Shown here piece after piece: positions 54,195 through 64,000 of a stretch of 64,000 nucleotides of DNA. The DNA comes from Sialis fuliginosa (lineage: Eukaryota; Arthropoda; Insecta; Megaloptera; Sialidae). The DNA is taken from NCBI GenBank assembly GCA_961205875.1, contig OY540810.1:23808001-23872000 (forward strand), in the 5' to 3' direction. The notes under the pieces were generated by a model, which ran no database searches, was not told where the DNA came from, and saw only the letters and a list, made by a program, of their open reading frames with translations. Numbering within the stretch: the first letter of the stretch is position 1; each line of letters begins with the position of its first letter. The position numbers were made by a program, and so were the translations under genes.

Positions 54195-55574
54195 TATGTA
54201 ACCCTTAAGATTATTACAATGAACATTAAAAAAATGTTGATTATATTACATACTTTTATTGAAATTTTAAAATCTAATTTAGAAATGCTTGTAAAAAGTA
54301 TGTTTTCTGTATCTTCTATGAAGGCTTCAATTTTAAAATGTCATGTTTGAAATATTTGCATTAGAACAATCACAAATGACAAACAGACGAACAGATAGAC
54401 ACGCGTCATCACGATATAGTCAAATACAATCCAAGAACGTCAAAACGTGTTTTCCACTGATACTCGGAAATCGAATTTTTTACGAGTAGTATAATATTTT
54501 CTTATATATTATGTATGTACAGGCCGGAAATAATTCACATATTTTATATGAAGAATCCACAAATGCATGTATAATAAGTAATAACATTACATATATATGA
54601 TACGTACAGTCTGTGTTAAAAGTAATGGATATCTAGAAGCAATTGAACGATCAAAATCAAAATTTGAAGCGCATAAATAAATTCGTTTAACTTAAATAAT
54701 ATTAATACGTATGTTTGTTTATATTACTTTACCATGAGTTTTAATAAATTCTAACCTAATTAAAATTATTCTGTAACTATTATAAATTAATATAAAGTTA
54801 AAATATTAATTTATAATTGTTTTATTTGAAATCCAATAAATAATTATTATTTGTATATTATTATTTTGTATATACATTTATTATTATTTGTAGTGTATAT
54901 ATATATATATATAATAATTACATTGTACATATTTAATTCAAATAATCAGTTCGATGTATTATACAGTTTTCGTGATAGAGCATATGTATTATCTCACGTA
55001 TACTACATACCTATAGATAAACTAACAAACATACGCAAACATTAAATAATCAAATGGATACATATGAAACTAAATAGCTCATAACTTGTAAACAATGCTT
55101 TTAGTGTTTATTTATTTATACAGTACGGATAACAAAGAGAAAAATCGAAACTCTGATATGTAATAAAATTGTAACATACATATCCGGTATTATAAAGAAT
55201 TTGAATACTTTTTAAAAATAAGAAATACTTTTAACGGGGTATTAATTCTGATATTCTCTATCGATTTGTTTTGGAATTTAGAACAGTGGTACCTACTTCA
55301 ATTTACTAAAATATAGTTTATGACTTTGACCATATTTTTCATATATTATATGCTAAACATTTATAAAAGTCATGGACCTGTCATATAAAAGTGCTTCTTA
55401 GCTAAAAAAATTGTCAATTTCTTTATTATACTGGATAATTGGCAATCAAATAAAGTTTCACATTGGAGATGCTTAAAGTTAATGTAACTTACTCCAAAAA
55501 ATTTCAATTTACAAATAAAGATATATATTTTTTTGGTAAAAAGGAAAGATCAGTTCAGTTTTGACGAGATGTGA
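54195..55574. other. AT-rich stretch, no gene seen
   Basis: Only (TA)n and AT-rich tracts, plus a CCGGTATTATAAA motif at 55184. Confidence 0.5.
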
Positions 55575-57110
55575 CTTTTAGGGTCGATCCACACTGTCGT
55601 CCCAGTCTCGGACCGGTCTCGCTCCAGTCAAATATTCAGTATAGTAAGGGTCGATTCACACTACCGTGCCAGTCCCGGTCTGGTCTCGCTCCAATTAAAT
55701 ATAAATATACAATAAACAATGAAATCATTCACACTATAGGTATCGTGCCGGTTTCGGTCCAATCACGCTCCGATACATGGATTAGGGGTGTACCGGAATT
55801 CCGTCCGGAATTCACGATTTTATTCCGGTTCCGGTTCCGACTGGAACTAGTAAATTCCAGCCGGATTTTCCTGAATTTTTAAATTTTATTACTAAGAAAT
55901 TCATAAATAATATACGTTGTATTTGCTTAAAAAATCAAACATAAAATTTTAATAGAAACAATCATTTCATAACAGAAATGCTGTTTTTTAACATTTTGTG
56001 CAGCAAAAGTATAATTGTAATTATAACATTAATTGACCTTAAAAAAATAAGTAATTTTTTTTATAATGATATATTAACAAAAATGTCATTATATTACGGA
56101 CATTAAACTGTAATTATACAGGATCTTATCAGGTGGAACAAATTTGAATAGTTGATCGAGAAAAATATTTCAAGAAAAAAAGTTCATAAACATGTGTCCG
56201 GAAATTCTTCGCGAGAGAGCTACAGACTCCCAAATATTTTGTCTAAAATTAGTTTTTATTTAATATTTTGAGAACCCATTGTTAAACAGTTATGAAATTT
56301 TATAATCGGTTTAGTATTAAACACGTATTAATACTAAACCGATTATTAAAAGAAAGATCGAGTGAAAATTTTAAAATCGTAGAACAACTTTTCTTTAAAA
56401 AATGATCACAAAGCTTTTCGTATTTTTGATAATAAAACAACTCGTAACAAAGATACAACGCATTTTATTCATTATTGAATAAAAATCACAATTGCCATGG
56501 AAAACTAAAATATTTTTGTTAGTCGAGGCGTCAGCCAAAACTACAACAATCACTCGAATGCAATATTAAAAAGTCAAGTAAGCTTTGGAAAAAAGAATAC
56601 TTGATGTTTAAAATTTTTATATTTATTAAAATTCGTTGCTTATTTTGTTAATGTATAACAGCAATGCTGGCTTTAGGGAGGGAGGCTGGTCGACTGCTCG
56701 AGGTGCCAGTTCAGAAGGGGCGGCGGACGGCCACATGGAGAAAAACAAATTTTTTTAGGAAAAAAATTAAGAACAAAAAAAACTAGATATAACTCAATGG
56801 ACCTACTGGTCGGACTGGCCCCATATATCCCTGGTCGAAATAATCATTAGTTGATACTGGAAATCGATACCATGAATTATATTAAACAGGGTGTCAAATT
56901 TAAGTACTGTATCACAATGGGTTCTCAAAATATTAAATAAAAACTAATTTGAGACAAAATCTTTGAGAGTCTGTAGCTCTATATACTGTATCGGAGCGTG
57001 ATTGGACCGAGACCGAAGCGATACCTATAGTGTGAATGATTTCATTGTTTATTGTATATTTATATTTGATTGGAGTGAGACCGGTACGATAGTATTAAAA
57101 TTGTTAAAAA
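55575..57110. repeat. Composite inverted element with repeated GGTCTCGCTCCA motifs
   Basis: Three diverged units at 55581, 55647 and 55724 (CACACTnnCGTGCCAGTC, then GGTCTGGTCTCGCTCCA) at the left return inverted at 56990-57110 (TATCGGAGCGTGATTGGACC ... TGGAGTGAGACCGGTACG), each followed by an ATACAATAAACAATGAAATC block. Between them are a CCGGAATTCC-rich patch (55790-55870) and an inserted foldback copy (56119-56985). The outer limits are uncertain. Confidence 0.6.
56119..56985. mobile_element. Foldback MITE, GAGTCATATCAGG family, interrupted copy
   Basis: CAGGATCTTATCAGGTGGAA and AGTTGATCGAGAAAAAT start the left arm; CAATGGGTTCTCAAAATATT and AAAATCTTTGAGAGTCTGTA close the right arm, which stops before its own end. 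The arms are separated by ~400 bp of foreign DNA that includes a fragment of the 20440-type family (CACAAAGCTTTTCG, ~56405). A 19-bp hairpin (ATAATCGGTTTAGTATTAA, near 56312-56356) marks the old centre. Confidence 0.65.
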
Positions 57111-57170
57111 TGTTTTTTAATAAAAAAATCCGAGACGAGACTGGCAATTATCCTAACCGAGGCAAGTTTA

Positions 57171-58484
57171 ATTATCTTATCATGACTAAAAAATAACCAA
57201 GTATTAATAAAAATCACACGACGTTTTACTATATACACACTACGGGCTTTCTCAGTGGATGATTCGTACCCCAATTTCGATATCATATAAAGTATAATAA
57301 GGAATCTAAAAATTTTTAATAGATATATGAAAATTTTAATTATTTATTATGTGAGTTTTGTTTTTGCAGACATTATAATTTGAACAACAGTCTTATCAAT
57401 TTAATAATTTATTATAATAGTTCAGGAAAAAGAATACCAAAGAAAATATGTCAATATTACCAATAAATTAAAACAAAAAATATATAACCAAAATAAATAA
57501 AAATGTCCACTTCTATTTGAACTGAGTATTTTTTTGTTTATTTGATTACATTTTTTCCCCGCTTAGTTGAAAAGAATAGCCGCCAAAAACGCACTGCCAC
57601 AAATCATATACACATAATGTGTATGTATGTTCCCATTATTATGCTTGGGTTGTTCTCATTCAAGCTTTAAACTAACCAAACAGAAAGAGAGGTGAATATA
57701 AATATATATGAATAATTACGCAAAAAGCGTGAACGGAGAGCACAATTTAAATGGATAAATATGAAAATAATGTCCTGAAAAACGACAGGTCGTTGTAAAT
57801 TTTCTCTGTGATTATAATACTTTGTTTTAATTTATTCAGAAATGGAATGTATAATGTTTGATTTTACAATTCGTGTAGTCCTTTTAGGTTTTTAGAATAT
57901 TTTTACATATTATTTGAAATATTGTGTTTGTTATAAAAGATTACAAACAAAATCTACGGTTATTGGGACGATCTATGGATCAATATGAATATTATGTATA
58001 TCGCTGTTTTGGCAATGTTTAAATAATATGTAGATAATAAGCTTTTATAGCTTGTTTTTTAAAGCACAAAAAGCATACACATCGCAGTCATTTTAAAGAA
58101 AATAACCAAAAGACGAAGTGCCATGTAAAAAAGAAGAAGACACGAAGATGTTGATAAAGAAAAAAACTATTTTTGTAATTATAATGAAAAATATATCAAT
58201 ATCCTTCTGTTGAAGACTGAGTAATGTGCTTCAAGTGCAATTTATGAGCACATGATAAGTGTACCATTGGTGAAAGTACATCCAGAGGGTTTTGCTGCGA
58301 ATGTTCTACTAATTAGGTTTAATTATACCATTGTCCGTGATAACCCCATGCTAGTCGGGTAATCACGAACAATAGGGTTTTTGTTTTTGTCTTTAATTTT
58401 AATTATTTATTTTATTTTATTAAAATTGATACTGAAAATGTATAACTAATAGATTATTTAATACACGATTAATACAATAGTAGT
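57171..58484. other. AT-rich stretch, no gene seen
   Basis: Nothing supported; short open frames lack recognisable motifs. Confidence 0.5.
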
Positions 58485-58555
58485 TTCTTACTCAGGTTTA
58501 AATTTATTTGATTTCTCTCTTAGGTGTTCATAATTACCCCGCTCTCCCCTACAAT
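58485..58555 (-). repeat. Short dispersed repeat fragment
   Basis: Reverse complement of 21418-21485 (TACTCAGGTTTAAATTTATTTG; AATTACCCCGCTCTCCCCTA). Two copies only. Confidence 0.55.
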
Positions 58556-58760
58556 TCGACTGTTTTGTCTTATAGATTATGGTGGTTCTACGTATTACAA
58601 TTTTTAAAATTTAATATAATACAGAACAAATTGATTATTTCCATTAATTTATTTCCCGATTATTATACAGATTGTTTTCCTCTTAGTTTTTCTATTCATA
58701 TGTATATAATTTATGCGACAAAAAATAATATTCTGGATATTTTTAAACTCACTCAGAAAA

Positions 58761-59163
58761 TGGATGCGTTTAGCGAACGTCAGCGGCTGAGATGCTGACC
58801 AAATCAGTTTCGCTAAACGGGCCGCTACGCAAACGCTGACATCCAATTCTTGAGTAAACAGGTTAGCGCAAAAAATTAGCTGGCTCTGACTTGTTCTGTT
58901 CATATTTAGACGTCAAAACTTTTTGGTTCGGGAAGAATTAATTTTGCGTTTTCTGAGTCGTTCTTGTCAAAAAAAAAGAACAAACCAATTTTTTAATTAT
59001 AAACAACAGGCTCGTTCGTAGAAATGTTAATGGTAATATTTATGTTTTTTGTGATACTATGACTGTAAGCTCACGGCTTAGAGAATTTGAAGCAGTTGAC
59101 TGTCAGTATACTCAGCATAATTGACTGCTGACTTTCAACCGCTGAGCTCGCTAAACGCACCCA
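58761..59163. mobile_element. MITE with GGRTGCGTTTAGCGA ends, ~403 bp
   Basis: TGGATGCGTTTAGCGAACGT plus CAGCGGCTGAG at the left; reversed GGGTGCGTTTAGCGAGCTCAG at the right. An inner inverted GCTAAACG copy (58812) follows. Target duplication not found. Confidence 0.65.
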
Positions 59164-60020
59164 ATCTCTTAGAAAATTATCATCACAAGTTGGAGTGTCA
59201 TCAGTCCAATAAACCTCAATAATAAATGCAAGCTCATATTTGAAAAATGGCATACCTGACACATTACTATACAGTAAGGAATACTTATGCGGGACTCGAT
59301 CTTGACAAGTTCATTTAAATGATTAGAGTCAGTTAACACTGAGTACAGTGTTGCCATCTAACTGATATTGGGCCGGTATTATAAAAGGCAGATAAGTTTA
59401 CTCGATGAATAAATAGCGACAGTACTAGGTAGTAAAAATAGTATTGTTGTTTCACTTGCTACAGATAAGTTCTTCTCTTTCTGATGTCGACTAGTTCAAC
59501 ATTCGGAACGAAAAATTACTAAAAACGGAATAAAAATAACAAATTCACTATAAATATCACTATATCATACCATTAAATTTATTCCCATCTTTTTGCAAGG
59601 AATAAATATTTACTTGGTCACGTGGTAATTAGAATAAATTGTGGCAGCCATAGTCATAGGTCACAGCTGTTTTGTGGAAATATGCTTACCTACAATTCAC
59701 ACGTAAATGTCAAATTTGTTTTGTGTATTATTTAAGGAGTAATATATAATGTTATGAAGATATTGAAACTGCGACCAGCTAGGAATGCTTTAATAATAAT
59801 TTTTCAAAAACATGGTAACTTAATTAATAATTATTTGTGCTTATAATAATGTAGATTTTGTGCTAGTTTTATATTTTTATAATTTTTAGAAACAAGCCTG
59901 TTTATTTATATGTACATAGTACATATATACAAATATCCATACATTGTACATATGTATGTGATATGACTCAAGCAAAAGAAACATAAAAAAAGACGAAAGA
60001 GATTTTTTCATTTGAAGCAC
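59164..60020. other. AT-rich stretch, no gene seen
   Basis: Nothing supported beyond a CCGGTATTATAAA motif at 59373. Confidence 0.5.
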
Positions 60021-60226
60021 ATACGAATATACAAAAAATTAAATCAAAATTACTTTGCAGTTTGATACGTAAAGAAATTAATGTTTTGTAAAGGTTTGTA
60101 CCGAACAAAATAACATCGTATTTATACGAATAAATACAAAAAACTAAACCAAAATTACTTTGCTGTTTGTTACGGAAAGGAATTAATGTTTTCTAAAGGT
60201 TTGTACCGAACAACATCGTAAGTACA
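60021..60226 (+). repeat. 103-bp tandem duplication
   Basis: Two units start ATACGAATA at 60021 and 60124 and share AAAATTACTTTGC, GGAATTAATGTTTT-like and AAAGGTTTGTACCGAACAA. Confidence 0.85.
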
Positions 60227-61896
60227 TATAAATTTTTTTAAAACTAGAAATCATATTTATTAATAGTTTCACAAGAAAAATATTTTTGTTTCTTGTACAT
60301 TGTTTTGAAAATTAATGTATAATTATAATCAATAAATTTTTTTGCATAACTATTTACATTTTTATTTCATACCCGAAGCTTTACTCTACGATAACATCAA
60401 TAAGAAATAAAATAAAGTATTAAATCATTCCTGTTTCTTTTAACTATAGTCTAATTTTAATAAACCAGCAAATTTTAAATGATAATGTAATACGCAGTCA
60501 ATTATACCTGCGATTGCAAGACATTATTGATTCTAAAATCTTTTTGGACATTTATATGAGGAAAAATTGTATAAATTTAGATCGAAGGAATACAGTAATA
60601 TAGAAAATTAAAGACCTAAAGATACCGAACTGTCATGGATTTTCAAATACATTCAAGTTTTTATTTTATCAAACCTTTTTTTAAAATAATTTTCTGCATG
60701 TTTTATACCATCCCATCTAAAAATGAAGAAATATGTGCCAATATTGTTGTATTATTATATATCAATAAAATTTAACCTTCATTTTGAGCACATAATAAAA
60801 TTCATAAGAATTTTAAATACTGTAAAAATTCAAATTTCATGTTATGCGTTATATGCATTTACGTATGAAGTTTTAGGTTATTTGTTTGATGCACGTTTGA
60901 CGTTTCAATATGTACATAGATAAAGAAATCATATAGACGTTATTGGTTTCAATATTTTCAAATGTAAAAATTTATTAGAAATCTCCATAATATTGAATTA
61001 AAAATTGATATTTTGGAGTTTTTATATGTATATAATCACTTTTTACTTTGTATTTAATATGTCTCAACATTATTTTGTGTAAAAAAACCGAAATCGATAT
61101 GACATTTCTGACAATGACATTTCTCAAATAAGGACCTCATAGAATGTGTAAACTATTTGTGGAATAAATTTATTCCCTAGAGTAAAAGTTATCTGGCTTT
61201 TATAATACCGGGTCATTATGGTATAAAATTTACCTACACATTTTTTCACTATCTTTTTGAAACAAACGGTATGTATAAACTCCAACTAGTAATAAAACAA
61301 GTTTTAAAAATGATTTAATTATTTTATGAATGATATAGCTCTATATTTTTTTATGTGTTACGTAAAAAAAATATTACAGTACTCAATCAGATTTCCATTA
61401 AATAACTAAATGTATTCGAGGAAATATTGCACTCACATGCAATCGCATAACACACAATCAATATCACGTTTCAAAATGTTTACTTACAAAAGACACAAAA
61501 TGTTGAAATGTAAGTATAACAAGTACGCAGCGGAAATAAAATGTGTCGCAGCCAGCATTGGTTAACAAAAATCTTAACAGAAAATATAATAGCAAACATT
61601 TCGTAAATGATAAAAATAATCCGAAGTACGCAAACAGTACGATAGAGAGTCACTATCAGGAAATACAGTGGTTTACCCACCCTATGCAATCGACCTAAAA
61701 TGTCCTCCCATGCACACACACTTACAATATTCTATCTTTGTATCTCTGCTCTATCAGGGATACACAAAGTTAAAATCAAAATTGGATTTTCGCCCAAAAC
61801 AAATATAAAAATAACATTGATTCTATTAAACATTGACGAAAATCGTATTTATTTGTTTGCCATTTCTACTTCATTCAATCCTCAGTCAGTTTAAAG
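60227..61896. other. AT-rich stretch, no gene seen
   Basis: Short open frames only; none recognised. Confidence 0.5.
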
Positions 61897-62467
61897 CAAC
61901 GATTTTCAAACTGGAAGGTGCGCTTCTCTGGGGAGGTGCGGACTAGTGCAAAGGGAGGCGTGAAAAGTTTAACAGAAGTGTAATTTTCATGACATAACAT
62001 TTAGGTATATAAATAAAAAAGATATACCTACATATAAATAAATTTCTTATTGATATAAGTAAACTTTTATAATATAAAATTATTTATGTATATGTTATCT
62101 GTTCCTGAAAGGCACGTTACTGTGTAGTCTTATACCGTGTTTAGACCAAAGAAAACAAAACAGCAACACGGTGTTTGAAAACACATCGTATTTAAAAATG
62201 TATAGGGTTTATTGCACTTTTGTTAAAAAGACACGATGTTGCTGTTTTGTTTTTTCGGTCTAAACACTGACAACTATTGAAAAGGAAATACTGATAGAAT
62301 TGTCATGCGATATTTCAAACAAAAATTTCAAAGTGAAACTCTAATTCAATTTTGGAAAGTGAAGTATACAATACTTTGTCAAGCCAAGCAATGCAAGTGC
62401 TGTTGGAATTCATAACATCATATTTATGCGAAGCGGGATTTTCTGCATTTATGGAATTGAATTGAAT
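61897..62467 (+). mobile_element. hAT (Charlie/Buster-type) fossil, left end plus transposase tail
   Basis: CAACGATTTTCAAACTGGAA followed by GGGGAGGTGCGG and GGGAGGCGTGAAAAG is a hAT left end of the TTTTCAAACTG..GGGGGGCGC type. At 62396-62461 the plus strand encodes LLEFITSYLCEAGFSAF, the dimerisation block of ZBED/Buster-like hAT transposases, followed by a stop. The right terminus was not found. A palindromic insert (62132-62274) splits the interior. Confidence 0.7.
62132..62274. mobile_element. Small palindromic MITE nested in the hAT fossil
   Basis: CGTGTTTAGACCAAAGAAAA plus CAAAACAGCAACAC at the left mirrors GTTGCTGTTTTGTTTTTTCG plus GTCTAAACACTG at the right. About 143 bp. Confidence 0.7.
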
Positions 62468-63658
62468 AAAAAATAACAGTATATAAGAATATATTCTCTA
62501 AGCGGTAACGTTTTTAATTTTTTGATTAATTTTTTAAATTGAATAATAAAATAAAAAGTGAATTTCGAATTTCCACGATTTCGTTTGTAAATAGTAATTA
62601 ATTATTTATTTTTATGTTCGTATAAAACAATACTAGTTATATATTTATTTATTTAGACTAAGTTTACGGAAACATGTTGTGTCTATTTTTGAAAAATTTA
62701 ACATTATTAAAGATGTCTCAATCCATGAGTCTGAGTTTTATTCAACCCCACTTCCACGTATTCACGTCAATCCCTCGACTGTACGTCGCGACACAGTCAC
62801 GTCCATTTTTTTTTTCGTTAATAGATTAAGCCAGTTAATTATTATTTTTTCTTTTAAAAATGCCCCCGATATTAAAATATCTTAAATCAAAATTAACATA
62901 ATTTTCTGCAATATGTGTTGATACTACATTCAAGGGTAATATTTTTTTGACGAACTGTTTACACTGGGTATTGATTCAAATTGAAACGTTTTTAGTTATT
63001 TATTGAAAGCTGATTGGGTATGTCGAATGTTAGAAAATAATGATGATACAGTTTTTTTTAATTCACTTTAAATATTTTGGTAATTGCTTGTAGTACCGAA
63101 TTTCCTGAGGGGGAATTTAATTTTTAGAGTTAAAAAATAATTGTTATTTAAAGATCTTAAGAATATGCGTATAATATTTCATGCCGAAATTCGTAAAACT
63201 GCCAGAGTTGAGTTCGTAATTGACATGGAGAACTTCGAGTTCTTTACAAGTAAAGAGCCTTGAGGTCAAAACAAGCTCTACAAAGAAGATAAAGGGATAT
63301 TGTATGTCCCTGGTAAAGTTTAATAACAGAAAAGTGATGTAAATACATGATCTACTTATATAATCTAAACTTCAAACATTATAAAATGTTGTTTTCTCAA
63401 AATTGATTTTCGCGGGTAATTGAATGATTTACATCTATGAGAAATTACTGAACAGTCTGGCCTCAAATTTGGCATGCATACAAGGCAAATATCTCTATAG
63501 TAAAAACTAAAAATTACATGTTTAAAACATACATATATTAACCAATATCCAATGACCCAACCTTTCAATAATAAAAATTGTACCTACTTACATATTATTC
63601 TCAATATATTTTATATGCATTGAAATAAGGTTTCTATTATAACAATTTTTTTATTAAT
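62468..63658. other. AT-rich stretch, no gene seen
   Basis: Nothing supported. A slightly GC-richer piece at 62740-62805 is unassigned. Confidence 0.5.
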
Positions 63659-63905
63659 AAACTAGCGCATTGGCCCGGTGTTACCCGGGGATATTAATTT
63701 AATTAAACATAAAGTAATCATGCCCACTCGACATAAAATATTATATATTTATTATATTCATAAAATATTATTAGCCACGATACTGCTCGTAAAAATTATC
63801 TGACTATTGCTGAAAACCGCATTGAAATCGGTTCAGTAATTTCGGAGTCTATAAGCCACACACAAACGAACATTCATTTTTATATATATAGATAGATAGA
63901 TATAT
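63659..63905 (+). repeat. RTE-like retroposon tail near the right edge
   Basis: Starts ACTAGCGCATTGGCCCGGTG then TTACCCGGGG; later TGAAATCGGTTCAGTAATTT, CACACACAAACGAACATTCA and a TATATATAGATAGATAGA tail. This order is typical of 3' ends of insect RTE/BovB-like elements ending in a short tandem repeat. Non-coding fragment. Confidence 0.7.
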
Positions 63906-64000
63906 AGATTTATAGCAATTCAATAAAAACGTAATAATAAAATCTATATATAGTCCAGGCTGTGGAGGCTAAAACAGATTATTATTTTTGCGTACAGTTT

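Overview
The window looks like eukaryotic, almost certainly insect, non-coding DNA: very AT-rich, with long gene-free stretches and wall-to-wall transposable elements typical of arthropods (a Penelope-like retroelement, an RNase H-bearing non-LTR retrotransposon, Tigger/pogo, mariner, hAT, TTAA-flanked and foldback DNA elements, RTE-like retroposon tails). I see no bacterial operon, rRNA, tRNA or CRISPR array. The only convincing host sequence is one 160-bp exon at 48089-48248 (minus strand). It encodes transmembrane segment 3 and the ERY motif of a rhodopsin-class neuropeptide receptor, closest from memory to insect trissin receptors. The other exons must lie far away, so much of the window is probably intron or flank of that gene. 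The species cannot be fixed from this sequence.

Layout. 1-2548: a 967-bp tandem array carrying a Tigger/Jerky-like transposase exon with splice sites. 2811-6418: an essentially intact Penelope-like element (889-aa reverse transcriptase + GIY-YIG endonuclease) between 48-bp direct repeats, with a hammerhead-ribozyme candidate near its 3' end. 6491-10395: a 3.9-kb foldback element with exact 9-bp target duplications and two ~1.4-kb inverted arms, each about ten tandem ~145-bp units. 10936-12350: a 5'-truncated non-LTR retrotransposon with an open 385-aa RNase H ORF. 12596-18690: a run of DNA elements, some nested (12952-14348 containing 13010-13840; 15619-16121 containing 15744-15971; 16825-17091; 17203-18042; 18114-18690). 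19356-28660: diverged repeat families, including the 26534-27601 foldback. 30257-32531: a hAT element with both ends and a remnant of the dimerisation domain. 33590-43825: further repeats, with foldbacks at 37771-38352 and 41671-42163 and a hAT element with Cys-Lys repeats at 39203-39795. 44157-47483: two palindromic elements. 48089-48248: the receptor exon. 48538-54194: hAT, TTAA-flanked and mariner derivatives, a perfect 40-bp hairpin and another foldback. 55575-64000: a composite inverted element, a hAT fossil and an RTE-like tail at the right edge.

How the parts relate. The elements do not form a pathway; they record repeated insertion. Several insertions can be ordered by nesting, and many families occur as internal-deletion derivatives that keep only their ends. 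The proportion of large inverted repeats is striking. Read-through transcription, for example from the receptor gene, would give long hairpin RNAs.
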